Origin: an uncultured Roseburia sp.
GTDB taxonomy: Bacteria; Bacillota; Clostridia; Lachnospirales; Lachnospiraceae
Reading direction: 5' to 3'
Assembly: GCA_947573605.1 (NCBI GenBank)
Contig: CANPGM010000006.1
Coordinates: 1-64,000, forward strand
DNA length: 64,000 nucleotides
The position numbers and the translations under genes are program-made. The notes under the pieces were generated by a model. That model was given only the letters and a program-made list of their open reading frames with translations. It searched no databases and was not told the DNA's origin. Shown here piece by piece: positions 46,357 to 53,590 of this stretch; the first letter of the stretch is position 1; each line of letters opens with the position of its first letter.

Positions 46357-46398
46357 ATCAGTATAAACATTATGTCACTTTAAATCAATAAAAAAAGA

Positions 46399-46427
46399 TT
46401 GACTTTTCTTTTGTATTGTTGTATTAT
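46399..46427 (+). promoter_or_regulatory. Promoter of the GntR/ABC operon
   Basis: -35 TTGACT (46399-46404), 17-nt spacer, -10 TATTAT (46422-46427). CAACTAGTAC follows directly and could be part of an operator for the GntR protein, as YtrA represses its own operon. Confidence 0.7.
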
Positions 46428-46481
46428 TCAACTAGTACAGTAAGTTATATTTCATATTTAGAAGAAAGAGAGGTGAAGCAT

Positions 46482-46889
46482 ATGGCATGGAGTCTGGATT
46501 CCGACCGTCCGATTTTTCTGCAGATTATAGAACGGATTCAGACGGAGATTATTTCCGGCAGGTACGCGCCGGGAAATAAGCTGCCATCCGTCAGGGAACT
46601 CGCAGCAGAAGCAGCGGTGAATCCGAATACGATGCAGAAAGCATTCGGAGAACTGGAGCGGTCCGGTCTTGTTTATTCACAACGGACGAGCGGACGTTTT
46701 ATTACGGAGGATTTGGTAATGATAGAGGATTTAAAGCAAAAGATCGCCAGAGAAAAAATCGAAACTTTTTTAAACGGGATGAAGGAAATGGGCTTTCAGA
46801 ATGAGGAAATTCTCTCCCTGATGAAAGAAACCCTGCATCAGCAAAGCAGCCATTCCGACTCAAACACGAACGGAGGTAAAAATATATAA
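46482..46889 (+). CDS. GntR-family regulator, YtrA type
   Basis: Transcriptional repressor of the YtrA subgroup, 135 aa. The winged helix occupies residues 10-75 (PIFLQIIERIQTEIISGRY and KLPSVRELAAEAAVNPNTMQKAFGELE). The short C-terminal helical arm is the dimerisation part; no ligand domain. I start at 46482 with GAGAGG eight nt upstream; the 22 residues ahead of it in the longer frame are not part of the family. It is the first gene of an operon with an ABC ATPase and permease, the standard ytr-like layout, and probably represses this operon until cell-envelope antibiotics are sensed. Confidence 0.93.
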   Translation: MAWSLDSDRPIFLQIIERIQTEIISGRYAPGNKLPSVRELAAEAAVNPNTMQKAFGELERSGLVYSQRTSGRFITEDLVMIEDLKQKIAREKIETFLNGMKEMGFQNEEILSLMKETLHQQSSHSDSNTNGGKNI

Positions 46890-46890
46890 C

Positions 46891-47598
46891 ATGAGCACCT
46901 TAATGGAATGCAATAACTTAACAAAAAAATACGGGGCCAAAACAGCAGTTGACAATATTAGTCTTTCAATTGAAAGCGGGCATATTATCGGTCTTCTTGG
47001 TCCGAATGGAAGCGGGAAAACAACGCTTATTAAAATGATAAACGGCCTTCTCATTCCTACATCAGGCACATTATCTGTATTAGGACATCGTATCGGCGTA
47101 GAAAGTAAAAAGGTGATTTCTTATCTCCCCGATCACACCTGGCTGAATATGAATCAGAAGGTTAAGGATCTCATCGTTTTTTTCAAGGACTTCTTTGCGG
47201 ATTTTGAAGAGGAACGGGCTTACGATATGCTGCAGAAATTAAATATCAGTCCGAACGACCGCATAAAAAACATGTCAAAAGGCACAAAGGAAAAAGTTCA
47301 GTTAATTCTGACTATGAGCCGCAGAGCAAAGCTCTATGTCCTCGACGAACCGATCGCCGGCGTAGACCCCGCCGCAAGAGATTATATACTGGATGTAATT
47401 CTCTCCAACTATGATCCGGAGGCGACGCTTCTGATTTCCACACACTTAATTGCGGATATCGAAAACATACTGGATGAGGTTCTTTTTCTGAAAAACGGGA
47501 GTCTCTGTCTCGCTTCTTCCGTCGACGATATACGAAGTAAGCATGGGAAATCTATTGATATGCTATTCAGGGAGGTATTCAAATGTCAGGTAAATTGA
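46891..47598 (+). CDS. ABC transporter ATP-binding protein, YtrB-like
   Basis: ATPase of 235 aa. Walker A is GLLGPNGSGKTTLIKMI, signature MSKGTKEKVQLIL (a variant, as usual in this group), Walker B LYVLDEPIAGVDPAARD and switch His LLISTHLIADIE. GGAGG lies 13 nt upstream, a long spacing; it starts one base after the GntR stop. Its 3' end overlaps the permease by 16 bases, so ATPase and permease are coupled. Export or sensing of envelope-active peptides is inferred from the regulator. Confidence 0.93.
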   Translation: MSTLMECNNLTKKYGAKTAVDNISLSIESGHIIGLLGPNGSGKTTLIKMINGLLIPTSGTLSVLGHRIGVESKKVISYLPDHTWLNMNQKVKDLIVFFKDFFADFEEERAYDMLQKLNISPNDRIKNMSKGTKEKVQLILTMSRRAKLYVLDEPIAGVDPAARDYILDVILSNYDPEATLLISTHLIADIENILDEVLFLKNGSLCLASSVDDIRSKHGKSIDMLFREVFKCQVN

Positions 47599-48395
47599 TG
47601 AAACACGAGTTTAAAAGTACGGCTAAAGTAATGTCCGCTGTCTATCTGGTGACAATAGCCGTCACTCTGCTTGAAATGATCGTAGTCTCTTTCGATATCT
47701 TAAAAAGCGGAGAACATATTATCGGTTCCTTTCTAATCGTTACGTCAACCATATTTTATATACTTTCAATCGTGGGAACATATATGGTAACCTGCATTTT
47801 TCTGACGATTCGTTTTTACAAAACCATGTATTCCCTGCAAGGCTATCTGACACATACGCTGCCTGTATCACCCGTAGCAACTTTTCATATAAAGCTTTTC
47901 GTATCGCTGATTTGGATGCTGCTTACAATCATTGTTTGCATTTTATCCGTATTCAGCGTTCTATGCGCCGCGGGAGGTTCCGAATTTATCGGCCAGCTTG
48001 CAAGCTATACCTGGCATGACATTGAAAGTGCGTTCCAATTTACAGGTTTTTCTACAGGAGGCGGGATCTCGCTGCTGATTCTATATACCATCGCCTGCTG
48101 TCTGAGCTTCCTTCTGTTCGTATTTACGAGCTGCTCCATCGGACAGTTGTTCGGACAGTATAAAATTGCCGCTTCCGTTGTCGCCGGAATCGTTCTGAAT
48201 TTTTTACAGGGAATAATAAGTTCGTTAAGTATCCTGCCGGTATTTTTCTATGTCGACTTTTCCGGGAAAATAGAAGCCTCAAAAACAGCAATTCAGATAA
48301 GCCTTTGTTCTGTTCTCGGAATATTTGCAATCATAATCATAGCTTACTATATCACAAATATCATAATTGTTCGAAAGCATATTAATCTGGACTGA
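47583..48395 (+). CDS. ABC transporter permease
   Basis: Membrane subunit of 270 aa with six hydrophobic segments (first VMSAVYLVTIAVTLLEMIVV; last ILGIFAIIIIAYYITNIIIV-like region near the C-terminus). No sequence motif gives the substrate. It overlaps the ATPase gene by 16 bases and ends the operon before a strong hairpin. A cytosolic basic tail (VRKHINLD) fits the usual orientation. Confidence 0.85.
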   Translation: MSGKLMKHEFKSTAKVMSAVYLVTIAVTLLEMIVVSFDILKSGEHIIGSFLIVTSTIFYILSIVGTYMVTCIFLTIRFYKTMYSLQGYLTHTLPVSPVATFHIKLFVSLIWMLLTIIVCILSVFSVLCAAGGSEFIGQLASYTWHDIESAFQFTGFSTGGGISLLILYTIACCLSFLLFVFTSCSIGQLFGQYKIAASVVAGIVLNFLQGIISSLSILPVFFYVDFSGKIEASKTAIQISLCSVLGIFAIIIIAYYITNIIIVRKHINLD

Positions 48396-48419
48396 TTCGT
48401 TTCCGGATCACAGACAGTT

Positions 48420-48454
48420 GCGGCAGGATGCTCTTAAAAAGCACATCCTGCCGC
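48420..48454 (+). terminator. Terminator hairpin after the GntR/ABC operon
   Basis: GCGGCAGGATG (48420-48430) pairs exactly with CATCCTGCCGC (48444-48454) around a 13-nt A-rich loop. The tail TTGTCTC is only weakly T-rich. Confidence 0.65.
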
Positions 48455-48557
48455 TTGTCTCAAAACGTCTCGGTCAAAAGCGGATCAGCCGTTTCTATGC
48501 AAATATTTCATTTTTACATTCATTCTCCCATATAATAATAAAAAAACGTTTGAATCT

Positions 48558-48846
48558 ATGAAAATGAATTTATCGAAAAAAAATGTAACGAAAGCCTGCC
48601 TTCTCTGCCTGCTTCTTACCGCTTCCTTTTTCCTCGGACGCGGTTCCGCCGCAATGGTGCAGGAATGTATCGGAACCTTTTCCGTCTCCGGCCAGGTCGA
48701 TAACTGGGGACTCGGCTTCGGCGAATCCGGCTCCGAAACACAGCCTACCGGAAATGTTTCGGCAGAAGAACTGAAAAAAAACAATGCCTATTATATCGGC
48801 GGAAAAGAAGAAAAAGTAATTTATCTGACTTTTGACTGCGGATATG
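48558..48846 (+). pseudogene. pdaA: 5' fragment of a pdaA-like polysaccharide deacetylase
   Basis: PdaA-type enzymes remove acetyl groups from muramic acid and so start delta-lactam formation in spore cortex. Only the N-terminal ~96 residues remain: signal peptide (ACLLCLLLTASFFLGRG), then QVDNWGLGFGESG, EELKKNNAYYIGG and VIYLTFDCGY, the beginning of the NodB catalytic domain. After FDCGY the frame leaves the family and ends as VKVKTRRHYSDRNV. The zinc-binding and catalytic residues are gone, so it cannot be active. The break at about 48846 marks an old insertion or deletion. Confidence 0.8.
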
Positions 48847-49063
48847 TAAAGGTAAAAACGCGACGGCATTACTCTGATAGAAATGTATAAATTCCTGATT
48901 TGGTTATTGAATTAAATAATGATCTCAAAACGGGTTTCCTCATAGGTAATCAATCATTTCTTTCTATAAGGAAGATGAAGGCCTGTCCTCTGGCGTTCAT
49001 CTATATTCATAGTAACATCATTATTTCTCTTTTGCAACCCATTTTTTTCTTTTTCCTATAATT
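48847..49063. other. Unassigned scar sequence between gene fragments
   Basis: About 217 bases with stops in all frames. It contains no recognisable gene or repeat and separates the pdaA fragment from the antitoxin fragment. Confidence 0.5.
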
Positions 49064-49240
49064 GCAATCAATCTTTTTGTAAAAGCAGTTTTACGCGAAA
49101 ACCGTATTCCTTTTGAGATTACCCAAATTTCCGACCCAATCTACTCTGAAGCAAACATGGCCTATGTAAAGAAATCCGTTCACGAATTAAAAACTGGAAA
49201 AGGCGTTGCCCATGAATTAATTGAGGTAGACAATGAGTGA
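49064..49240 (+). pseudogene. 3' fragment of a RelB/DinJ-family antitoxin
   Basis: A plus-strand frame of 58 codons reads AINLFVKAVLRENRIPFEIT at its start, the DinJ/RelB core that normally follows the ribbon-helix-helix N-terminus, and ends with KTGKGVAHELIEVDNE and a stop. The N-terminal DNA-binding part is missing: similarity stops abruptly at 49064. Its stop overlaps the toxin ATG in AATGAGTGA, the usual antitoxin-toxin coupling. Too truncated to repress. Confidence 0.75.
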
Positions 49241-49289
49241 AAAAATATGGTCTGACGATGCTTGGGAGGATTACCTTTACTGGCAAACA
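49233..49289 (+). pseudogene. 5' fragment of a YoeB-family toxin, cut by the element boundary
   Basis: The first 19 codons read MSEKIWSDDAWEDYLYWQT, the characteristic YoeB mRNA-interferase start. At 49290 the frame runs into sequence that is the antisense of the serine recombinase C-terminus. The catalytic residues (Glu, Arg, His) are all downstream and missing. This is the clearest mark of where the element inserted. Confidence 0.8.
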
Positions 49290-49296
49290 TATCTAA
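49284..49296. other. Probable attachment junction
   Basis: Similarity to yoeB ends near 49289 and the recombinase stop codon is at 49293. The crossover dinucleotide of the serine recombinase should lie in or beside this interval. The matching right junction would carry the rest of yoeB. Confidence 0.35.
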
Positions 49297-50876
49297 TTTT
49301 CCTGATCCGGTTTTTTAAATCGGAATACGATTTCTATCCGGTTATCCTCGTAGACATTGATTCTTTCTATCAGGTTAACGACGACTTCCCGCGACAGCTC
49401 CGTGATCTCCCTGTATTCCAGAAAATGGTCCAGCCATCTCTGATATTCGGTCATATACTGCGCAGTATTCTCTTTTCTCTTCTGCAGCTCGTTGATCCGT
49501 AAATTGATCTGGTTCTTTTTCTTTTCATACTCCGTTTTAAAAATGCTGAAATCTTCTTCGTCTATCACGCCCGTAGAAAGGTTTACCACCATTTTTTTAT
49601 AACTGTTTAACAGGCTGCCAAGCTGCGTCATAAGCTTTGATTTCTCAGCGTTAATCTGATCCGTCTCTCTCTTCCTGCTTAATTTCTGCAGATCCATATT
49701 TTTCAGCGCATCCGATACGTTGTCCTGGATTGCCGCAAGAACCAATTCTTCCAGTTCGCGCTCCCATACCAGATGTTGCGTGCAGTAATTTACGCCTATC
49801 CTGGCGTAGGTAGAGCAGCGTAAAATTCTTCCGGCCTTTCTTTTGGAACGCGTCAGCCCTCTCCCGCATTCTCCGCAGAAAACCATTCCCGCAAACACGT
49901 TAAGATTTTTGCTGCAGTCCATCGGCTTGTATCGCATTTTGATGAACCGCTGTACCAGCTCATAATCTTCTATTGTAATAATCGGTTCATGCGTATGCTC
50001 GCAGCGAATCCATTCCTCTTTCGGAACCGCCACGTATTTGTCCATATTATACGCCAGCTTCTCCGTCCGGTGCTGCACCATATTTCCGATATACGCCTCG
50101 TTTTCGTTGACCAATATCTTTTTTACGGTACTGTAAGTCCAATAATCCGTTTTGTCCAGCTTATTATTATTGCTGTAATTACAGCCTTCCGCCCTTTTGT
50201 ATACGGACGGGCACGGGATATGTTCCTGATTCAGCATATGTACGATTTGCATGACATTTTTTCCGCCGATAAATTCAGCGTAGATCCGCCTGACTACGTC
50301 CGCGGCAACCGGGTCTATCACAAGCCTGCTCTTATCTTTTTCGTCTTTTTTATAGCCGTATGGAGCAAACGAACCGATAAACTCTCCCCTGTCCGCTTTT
50401 ACCTTAAATGCAGCGCGTATATTTTTTGAGGTCTCCATTGAGTAGTTGTCGTTCATTACAACCTTTAAAGGGATTTCCATCGATGAAATCATCCCGTTAA
50501 AATCGATATGATCGACCACCGCAATATACCGAAGATGTTTTATTACGAACGTCTCCTTGAACAGTTTGATTGTTTCCGCGTGTTCCCTGCCCAGCCTGGC
50601 AAGGCTTTTTGTAATAATGCAGTCAATCAGCCCTCTGTCCACATCTTCCATCATCTGAATGTATCCGTCGCGCTTGTAATTAAGGCCTGTATGTCCGTCG
50701 TCGATATATACCTCGGCCTCCGTCAGGTCATTGCTCTCACTGATATACTTTCTGCAGATTGCAAGCTGGTTTTCTATGCTTTCCGACACTTCCCTCTTTT
50801 TCGTATAGTCCTCATCCGAAAGCCGGCAGTAAATTGCCGTCCTGTATCTGTCAAGTCTCCTGGCATTCATATTCAA
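49293..50876 (-). CDS. Large serine recombinase (site-specific integrase)
   Basis: Phage- or ICE-type serine integrase, 527 aa. The resolvase domain (about 10-155) has AIYCRLSDED with the nucleophilic Ser, IDDGHTGLNYKRDGYIQMM, and ITKSLARLGREH. The recombinase domain follows (about 175-290), then a zinc ribbon with FCGECGRGLTRSKRK and CSTYARIGVNYC, and a coiled coil (about 390-480). All parts are complete, so it is probably active. It lies at the left edge of the element, reading toward the junction. Confidence 0.93.
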   Translation of the reverse strand: MNMNARRLDRYRTAIYCRLSDEDYTKKREVSESIENQLAICRKYISESNDLTEAEVYIDDGHTGLNYKRDGYIQMMEDVDRGLIDCIITKSLARLGREHAETIKLFKETFVIKHLRYIAVVDHIDFNGMISSMEIPLKVVMNDNYSMETSKNIRAAFKVKADRGEFIGSFAPYGYKKDEKDKSRLVIDPVAADVVRRIYAEFIGGKNVMQIVHMLNQEHIPCPSVYKRAEGCNYSNNNKLDKTDYWTYSTVKKILVNENEAYIGNMVQHRTEKLAYNMDKYVAVPKEEWIRCEHTHEPIITIEDYELVQRFIKMRYKPMDCSKNLNVFAGMVFCGECGRGLTRSKRKAGRILRCSTYARIGVNYCTQHLVWERELEELVLAAIQDNVSDALKNMDLQKLSRKRETDQINAEKSKLMTQLGSLLNSYKKMVVNLSTGVIDEEDFSIFKTEYEKKKNQINLRINELQKRKENTAQYMTEYQRWLDHFLEYREITELSREVVVNLIERINVYEDNRIEIVFRFKKPDQEN

Positions 50877-50891
50877 TCCTCCCCGTAACTA

Positions 50892-51053
50892 TTATAATAA
50901 ATCCTTTGGAGAATTACATGCTTCCAGCTCTAAACTTTTTTTCTTTGTTTCAGCCATTCTTTCAATACACACTTTTAAGTCCTCATTGCCATATTGAATC
51001 ACAACATGGTATTCAGACTGCAGCGCCATCTGTTTTTTTCTTCCTTCTCCCAT
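50892..51053 (-). CDS. Small protein upstream of the serine recombinase
   Basis: About 53 aa from the ATG at 51053, which has AGGA six nt upstream; a longer frame to 51164 starts with no support. The sequence includes ALQSEYHVVIQYGNEDLKV and a Lys/Glu-rich end. Not recognised. It ends 15 bases before the recombinase start, so the two are likely co-transcribed; it may be a directionality or regulatory factor, but nothing in the sequence proves this. Confidence 0.5.
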   Translation of the reverse strand: MGEGRKKQMALQSEYHVVIQYGNEDLKVCIERMAETKKKSLELEACNSPKDLL

Positions 51054-51155
51054 AATGTTTCCTGGAACCTCCGGTTCTTCCCGCCTTTCCTGATTTTTTA
51101 TAACGTAAAATATTAACAGAAGAAAATGATATCCGGACAATGGCCATTCTGCGTA

Positions 51156-51184
51156 TTGACACACAGCTTTTCAAATGCTATGCT
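51156..51184 (+). promoter_or_regulatory. Consensus-like promoter of a small RNA
   Basis: -35 TTGACA (51156-51161, exact), 17-nt spacer, -10 TATGCT (51179-51184). No gene follows on this strand, only a terminator 43-93 bases on. Confidence 0.65.
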
Positions 51185-51190
51185 TTATAC

Positions 51191-51277
51191 GCACCGGCCC
51201 CTTGTTGGTCCGTGTATGTTATCAAGAGAAAGCAGCCTTCAAAGGGTCCAAGCTTAGCTGGCTGCTTTCTTTTTTTG
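51191..51277 (+). ncRNA. Candidate small RNA of about 87 nt, divergent from the recombinase operon
   Basis: A near-consensus promoter and a textbook terminator bracket a segment with no credible ORF (only 13 codons without ribosome binding site). The 5' part contains CCCCTTGTTGGTCC and the terminator loop contains AAAGGGTCCAAG, so the RNA has short self-complementary pieces (CCCTT with AAGGG). It reads away from the recombinase leader and toward the 3' end of the DUF3791/DUF3990 operon, where it could act antisense in trans or cis. Confidence 0.5.
51227..51277 (+). terminator. Strong terminator of the small RNA
   Basis: AGAAAGCAGCC (51227-51237) pairs exactly with GGCTGCTTTCT (51260-51270) and is followed by TTTTTTG. 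The T-run is on the plus strand; on the minus strand the tail is much weaker, though it may also stop the operon ending at 51337. Confidence 0.8.
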
Positions 51278-51336
51278 TTCTTTCTTAACTATAATACAGA
51301 TTCTACATGTTATATACTATTATACTCGGCTGATAT

Positions 51337-51576
51337 TCATTCCCCCTTTGTCTCCTGCATACCGCTATTTTTGCCCGAATATTCCATCTGAAGCTCATCT
51401 GCCAGCCAGGCGTCGCTCATACAATGCATATCGGATACGCCTTCGCTGACCAAACGGTAAACCTCAGAGTGATAGAATAGTTTCAACGCCGTATCCAGTG
51501 TGATTCCGGTTTTTTTTGCAAATTCCCCAATTACACGGGAATACTTTTTCTGCAGCAAAATTGGGTTGGCATTCAT
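51337..51576 (-). CDS. DUF3791-type small protein (downstream partner)
   Basis: 79 aa; the best-conserved part is KYSRVIGEFAKKTGITLDTALKLFYHSEVY followed by EGVSDMHCMSDAWLADELQ. I know this as a small partner regularly found beside DUF3990 proteins in Lachnospiraceae. No signal peptide or membrane helix; probably all-helical. Its ATG overlaps the DUF3990 stop by four bases (ATGA type), so the two are coupled. Last gene of the seven-gene minus-strand operon. Confidence 0.7.
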   Translation of the reverse strand: MNANPILLQKKYSRVIGEFAKKTGITLDTALKLFYHSEVYRLVSEGVSDMHCMSDAWLADELQMEYSGKNSGMQETKGE

Positions 51577-52043
51577 ATACGCTCGCTCCCTTCAAAGTTC
51601 AGCTTCTCCAGCGCTGCTTCCGTTCGGAAACAAAACTGCATGTTTGGTCTTTCATAGCGCAATCGATTAATGGCTTCTATCTTGTTGATCAAACCATCGA
51701 AATAAAGTTCAACTGTATTAAATACTTTATCATTGGCGACGCCACCTGTTACAATATCATAATCTGAAGTGTCGTTCCCACTACGACAGATTAAAATGAA
51801 ATTTAACCAATCCTCAGAATAGGAATCAAACTTTAAGACCTTAAGCTCATTGCAACAGCTTTGATCAAAGTTATACCGGGAAATAATTCCTTCTTTGCCC
51901 CGTCGTGTAAATCTGCCACACCATTTTTCCGCTTGTTCACGAATAGGCGTAGTGTAAAATCCTCTTCCAAAGTCTACATTTGGGCGGGAATGTACAATGT
52001 CAGGCTTAACAATTTCCAAAAAAGAACTGTGATATAATATCAT
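51573..52043 (-). CDS. DUF3990 protein, probable ADP-ribosyltransferase-fold
   Basis: 156 aa. The N-terminus ILYHSSFLEIVKPDI, then NVDFGRGFYTTPIREQAEKW, is the DUF3990 signature; DUF3990 has been linked to the ADP-ribosyltransferase fold, with His in the first strand, Tyr in FYTT and a Glu in NTVELYFDGL as possible H-Y-E residues. If active it would modify a protein, RNA or DNA target in the cytosol. It overlaps the genes on both sides by four bases. The two small flanking proteins are candidates for antitoxin or chaperone. Function is inferred. Confidence 0.7.
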   Translation of the reverse strand: MILYHSSFLEIVKPDIVHSRPNVDFGRGFYTTPIREQAEKWCGRFTRRGKEGIISRYNFDQSCCNELKVLKFDSYSEDWLNFILICRSGNDTSDYDIVTGGVANDKVFNTVELYFDGLINKIEAINRLRYERPNMQFCFRTEAALEKLNFEGSERI

Positions 52044-52279
52044 ACTTCCACACCTCTTTCTTTCATTACTTCCAGAATATCATCCATAATATAATCCTTG
52101 CTTTGGGTGTGTAAAACCTCATACTCAGGGACAATATAACCATACAGGATATCGCTTTTCTCTGCCAATGCTTCATAAACACGTTCTGCATTCACATTAA
52201 GCCTCCGGGCGATATTTTCAATACAAAATACGGAAAATTCCAATTCCACGGCATTTCTGATTTTTCCGTCATTGGACAT
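52040..52279 (-). CDS. DUF3791-type small protein (upstream partner)
   Basis: 79 aa. EFSVFCIENIARRLNVNAERVYEAL is followed by YIVPEYEVLHTQSKDYIMDDI, the DUF3791 signature. GAGGAGGCATAAAAC precedes the ATG. Its stop overlaps the DUF3990 start by four bases. Acidic and helical, which fits an inhibitor of the DUF3990 product; no experiment is known to me for this. Confidence 0.7.
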   Translation of the reverse strand: MSNDGKIRNAVELEFSVFCIENIARRLNVNAERVYEALAEKSDILYGYIVPEYEVLHTQSKDYIMDDILEVMKERGVEV

Positions 52280-52303
52280 GTTTTATGCCTCCTCACTTTA
52301 TTT

Positions 52304-52552
52304 TTAATCAGGGCTTTCAGGATTATTGCTCCCCTTTGTCTCGTCATAAGCAAAAAGGAAAGAGTTTTCAATAATCTTTCGGTATTCCATATTCCTGACT
52401 TCCAGCAGCAATTTTCTCTCCTCCGCCTTCAGCCCGGCGTACTGCTCGTCCTGCTCCGCCGCATCCAGATCATAATCCATCTCGCGCAGTATCTCCCCTG
52501 TCTTTTCCGCAATTTCAATCAGTCTCAGGTAAATCTCATCTTTCCGCTCCAT
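52304..52552 (-). CDS. Small acidic coiled-coil protein after the kinase
   Basis: Not recognised; 82 aa, acidic, helical: MERKDEIYLRLIEIAEKTGE then KAEERKLLLEVRNMEYRKII. It starts three bases after the HipA-like kinase stop, and its ribosome binding site (GGAG) lies in the kinase's last codons, within the 39-bp repeat. The short ORF beginning MERRYMEDEGF after the Fic gene has the same first codons, so this gene's start was probably duplicated when the kinase unit was inserted. Possible antitoxin by size and place. Confidence 0.65.
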   Translation of the reverse strand: MERKDEIYLRLIEIAEKTGEILREMDYDLDAAEQDEQYAGLKAEERKLLLEVRNMEYRKIIENSFLFAYDETKGSNNPESPD

Positions 52553-52581
52553 CCCTTACTCCAGTTCCGCTTCCCAGTCCG
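52543..52581. repeat. 39-bp direct repeat, copy A (end of the HipA-like kinase gene)
   Basis: Exact copy of 53552-53590, 1,009 bp away. It encodes the last residues DWEAELE, the stop, and the GGAG plus ATGGAGCGGA start region of the next gene. Confidence 0.9.
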
Positions 52582-53539
52582 TGGAAATACATGATTTTTC
52601 ATGCTGCATAAGCGCAGGCTCTAAAAGGTACTTCTGTCTTAATTCCATTCCTTTCAGATAAAACAGCTTCCTGTCCCGGCTGCAGACGGAAACATCTCCA
52701 TACGTCTCCGGTATTTGTTCTATAAATTCTTTTATCAACGGCATGTTTTTCCTGATAAGAGGCACATTTTTCTTTAGCGCACGTTTTAAATCCGGATTTT
52801 TTACCTTCAGGAGCTTTTCTGCTGAAAGAATTTTATCGCCCAGCTTATACACTGTGCCCGTCCTTACAGAACTCATCTGCATCCTTTCGCCGTCGCTCAT
52901 TATTTCCCTGATTTTTTCATCGCTGTACTTATTTGAAAAAGCGGCTCCATTGTCATACACCGGCGCCATTCTGTACCGTTGGTTCTCATAAAGCAGTCCC
53001 CAGTTTCCGTTATTTCTGTCATTATTGTTGATTAAGATATCAACAACCGCGCAATTCCAGAAATGCTCCTTCAAATCAGGTATCCTTGACAGGATTGGAT
53101 TGTAACGGAACTGAATCATCAGTTCTTCCAAATCAACCGTGTAGGACGAGGTAGAATGCAGGCTTGTTTCAAGCTGCCTTGACAGCTCTTCATTATATAT
53201 ATTTTTAAGCGTCCTGATTTCGCGTAACGCGCCTTCTTTTCTGCAAAAATCCCTGCAGGCTACTACCAGCTTGCGGTTCCTTATACCAAGCCTCGTTTCG
53301 TGCGCGTCGTACCCCAGAATAGAATAAATGTGGCTGCCGATGTACTCGGATAAAGGCGACGTCATATAAGATGCAAGCTCTCCCCTCATTCCTTTTGTAC
53401 TTTTCGGATACTTGATAATCCAATTTTCCCCTTCAAAAGAAATCCCTTCCTTATCGCCTGCAAGACCGCCATAGGTACCGTTCCTTTCATTTGTCCTGCA
53501 GACATCAAAATCATATATTTTTACCGGCAAATCCTTCAT
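52556..53539 (-). CDS. HipA/CtkA-like Ser/Thr kinase
   Basis: Protein kinase-like effector of 327 aa. I start at 53539 because MKDLPVKIYDFDVCRTNERN is the family start and the longer frame is out-of-frame Fic sequence. Visible: glycine-rich GTYGGLAGDKEGI, the ATP lysine in WIIKYPKSTKG, catalytic INNNDRNNGNWGLL (Asp and Asn about 210-216), and metal-binding MAPVYDNGAAFSN. This matches the CtkA branch of HipA-like kinases, known in one case as a secreted pro-inflammatory kinase; HipA itself phosphorylates GltX. The C-terminus ends in DWEAELE, identical to the Fic protein. No HipB-like DNA-binding partner is nearby. Confidence 0.8.
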   Translation of the reverse strand: MKDLPVKIYDFDVCRTNERNGTYGGLAGDKEGISFEGENWIIKYPKSTKGMRGELASYMTSPLSEYIGSHIYSILGYDAHETRLGIRNRKLVVACRDFCRKEGALREIRTLKNIYNEELSRQLETSLHSTSSYTVDLEELMIQFRYNPILSRIPDLKEHFWNCAVVDILINNNDRNNGNWGLLYENQRYRMAPVYDNGAAFSNKYSDEKIREIMSDGERMQMSSVRTGTVYKLGDKILSAEKLLKVKNPDLKRALKKNVPLIRKNMPLIKEFIEQIPETYGDVSVCSRDRKLFYLKGMELRQKYLLEPALMQHEKSCISTDWEAELE

Positions 53540-53547
53540 CCTCCATA
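53528..53547. repeat. 20-bp direct repeat, copy at the kinase start
   Basis: Exact copy of 54360-54379. On the minus strand it covers TATGGAGGATGAAGGATTTG, that is the ribosome binding site, ATG and codons for MKDL. Confidence 0.85.
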
Positions 53548-53551
53548 TATC

Positions 53552-53590
53552 TCCGCTCCATCCCTTACTCCAGTTCCGCTTCCCAGTCCG
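53552..53590. repeat. 39-bp direct repeat, copy B (end of the Fic gene)
   Basis: Exact copy of 52543-52581. Encodes DWEAELE, the stop and the following GGAG/ATGGAGCGGA. Confidence 0.9.

Noticed and set aside
48847-49063. Possible small gene in the scar between pdaA and relB fragments
   Set aside because: All six frames have frequent stops and none has a ribosome binding site.
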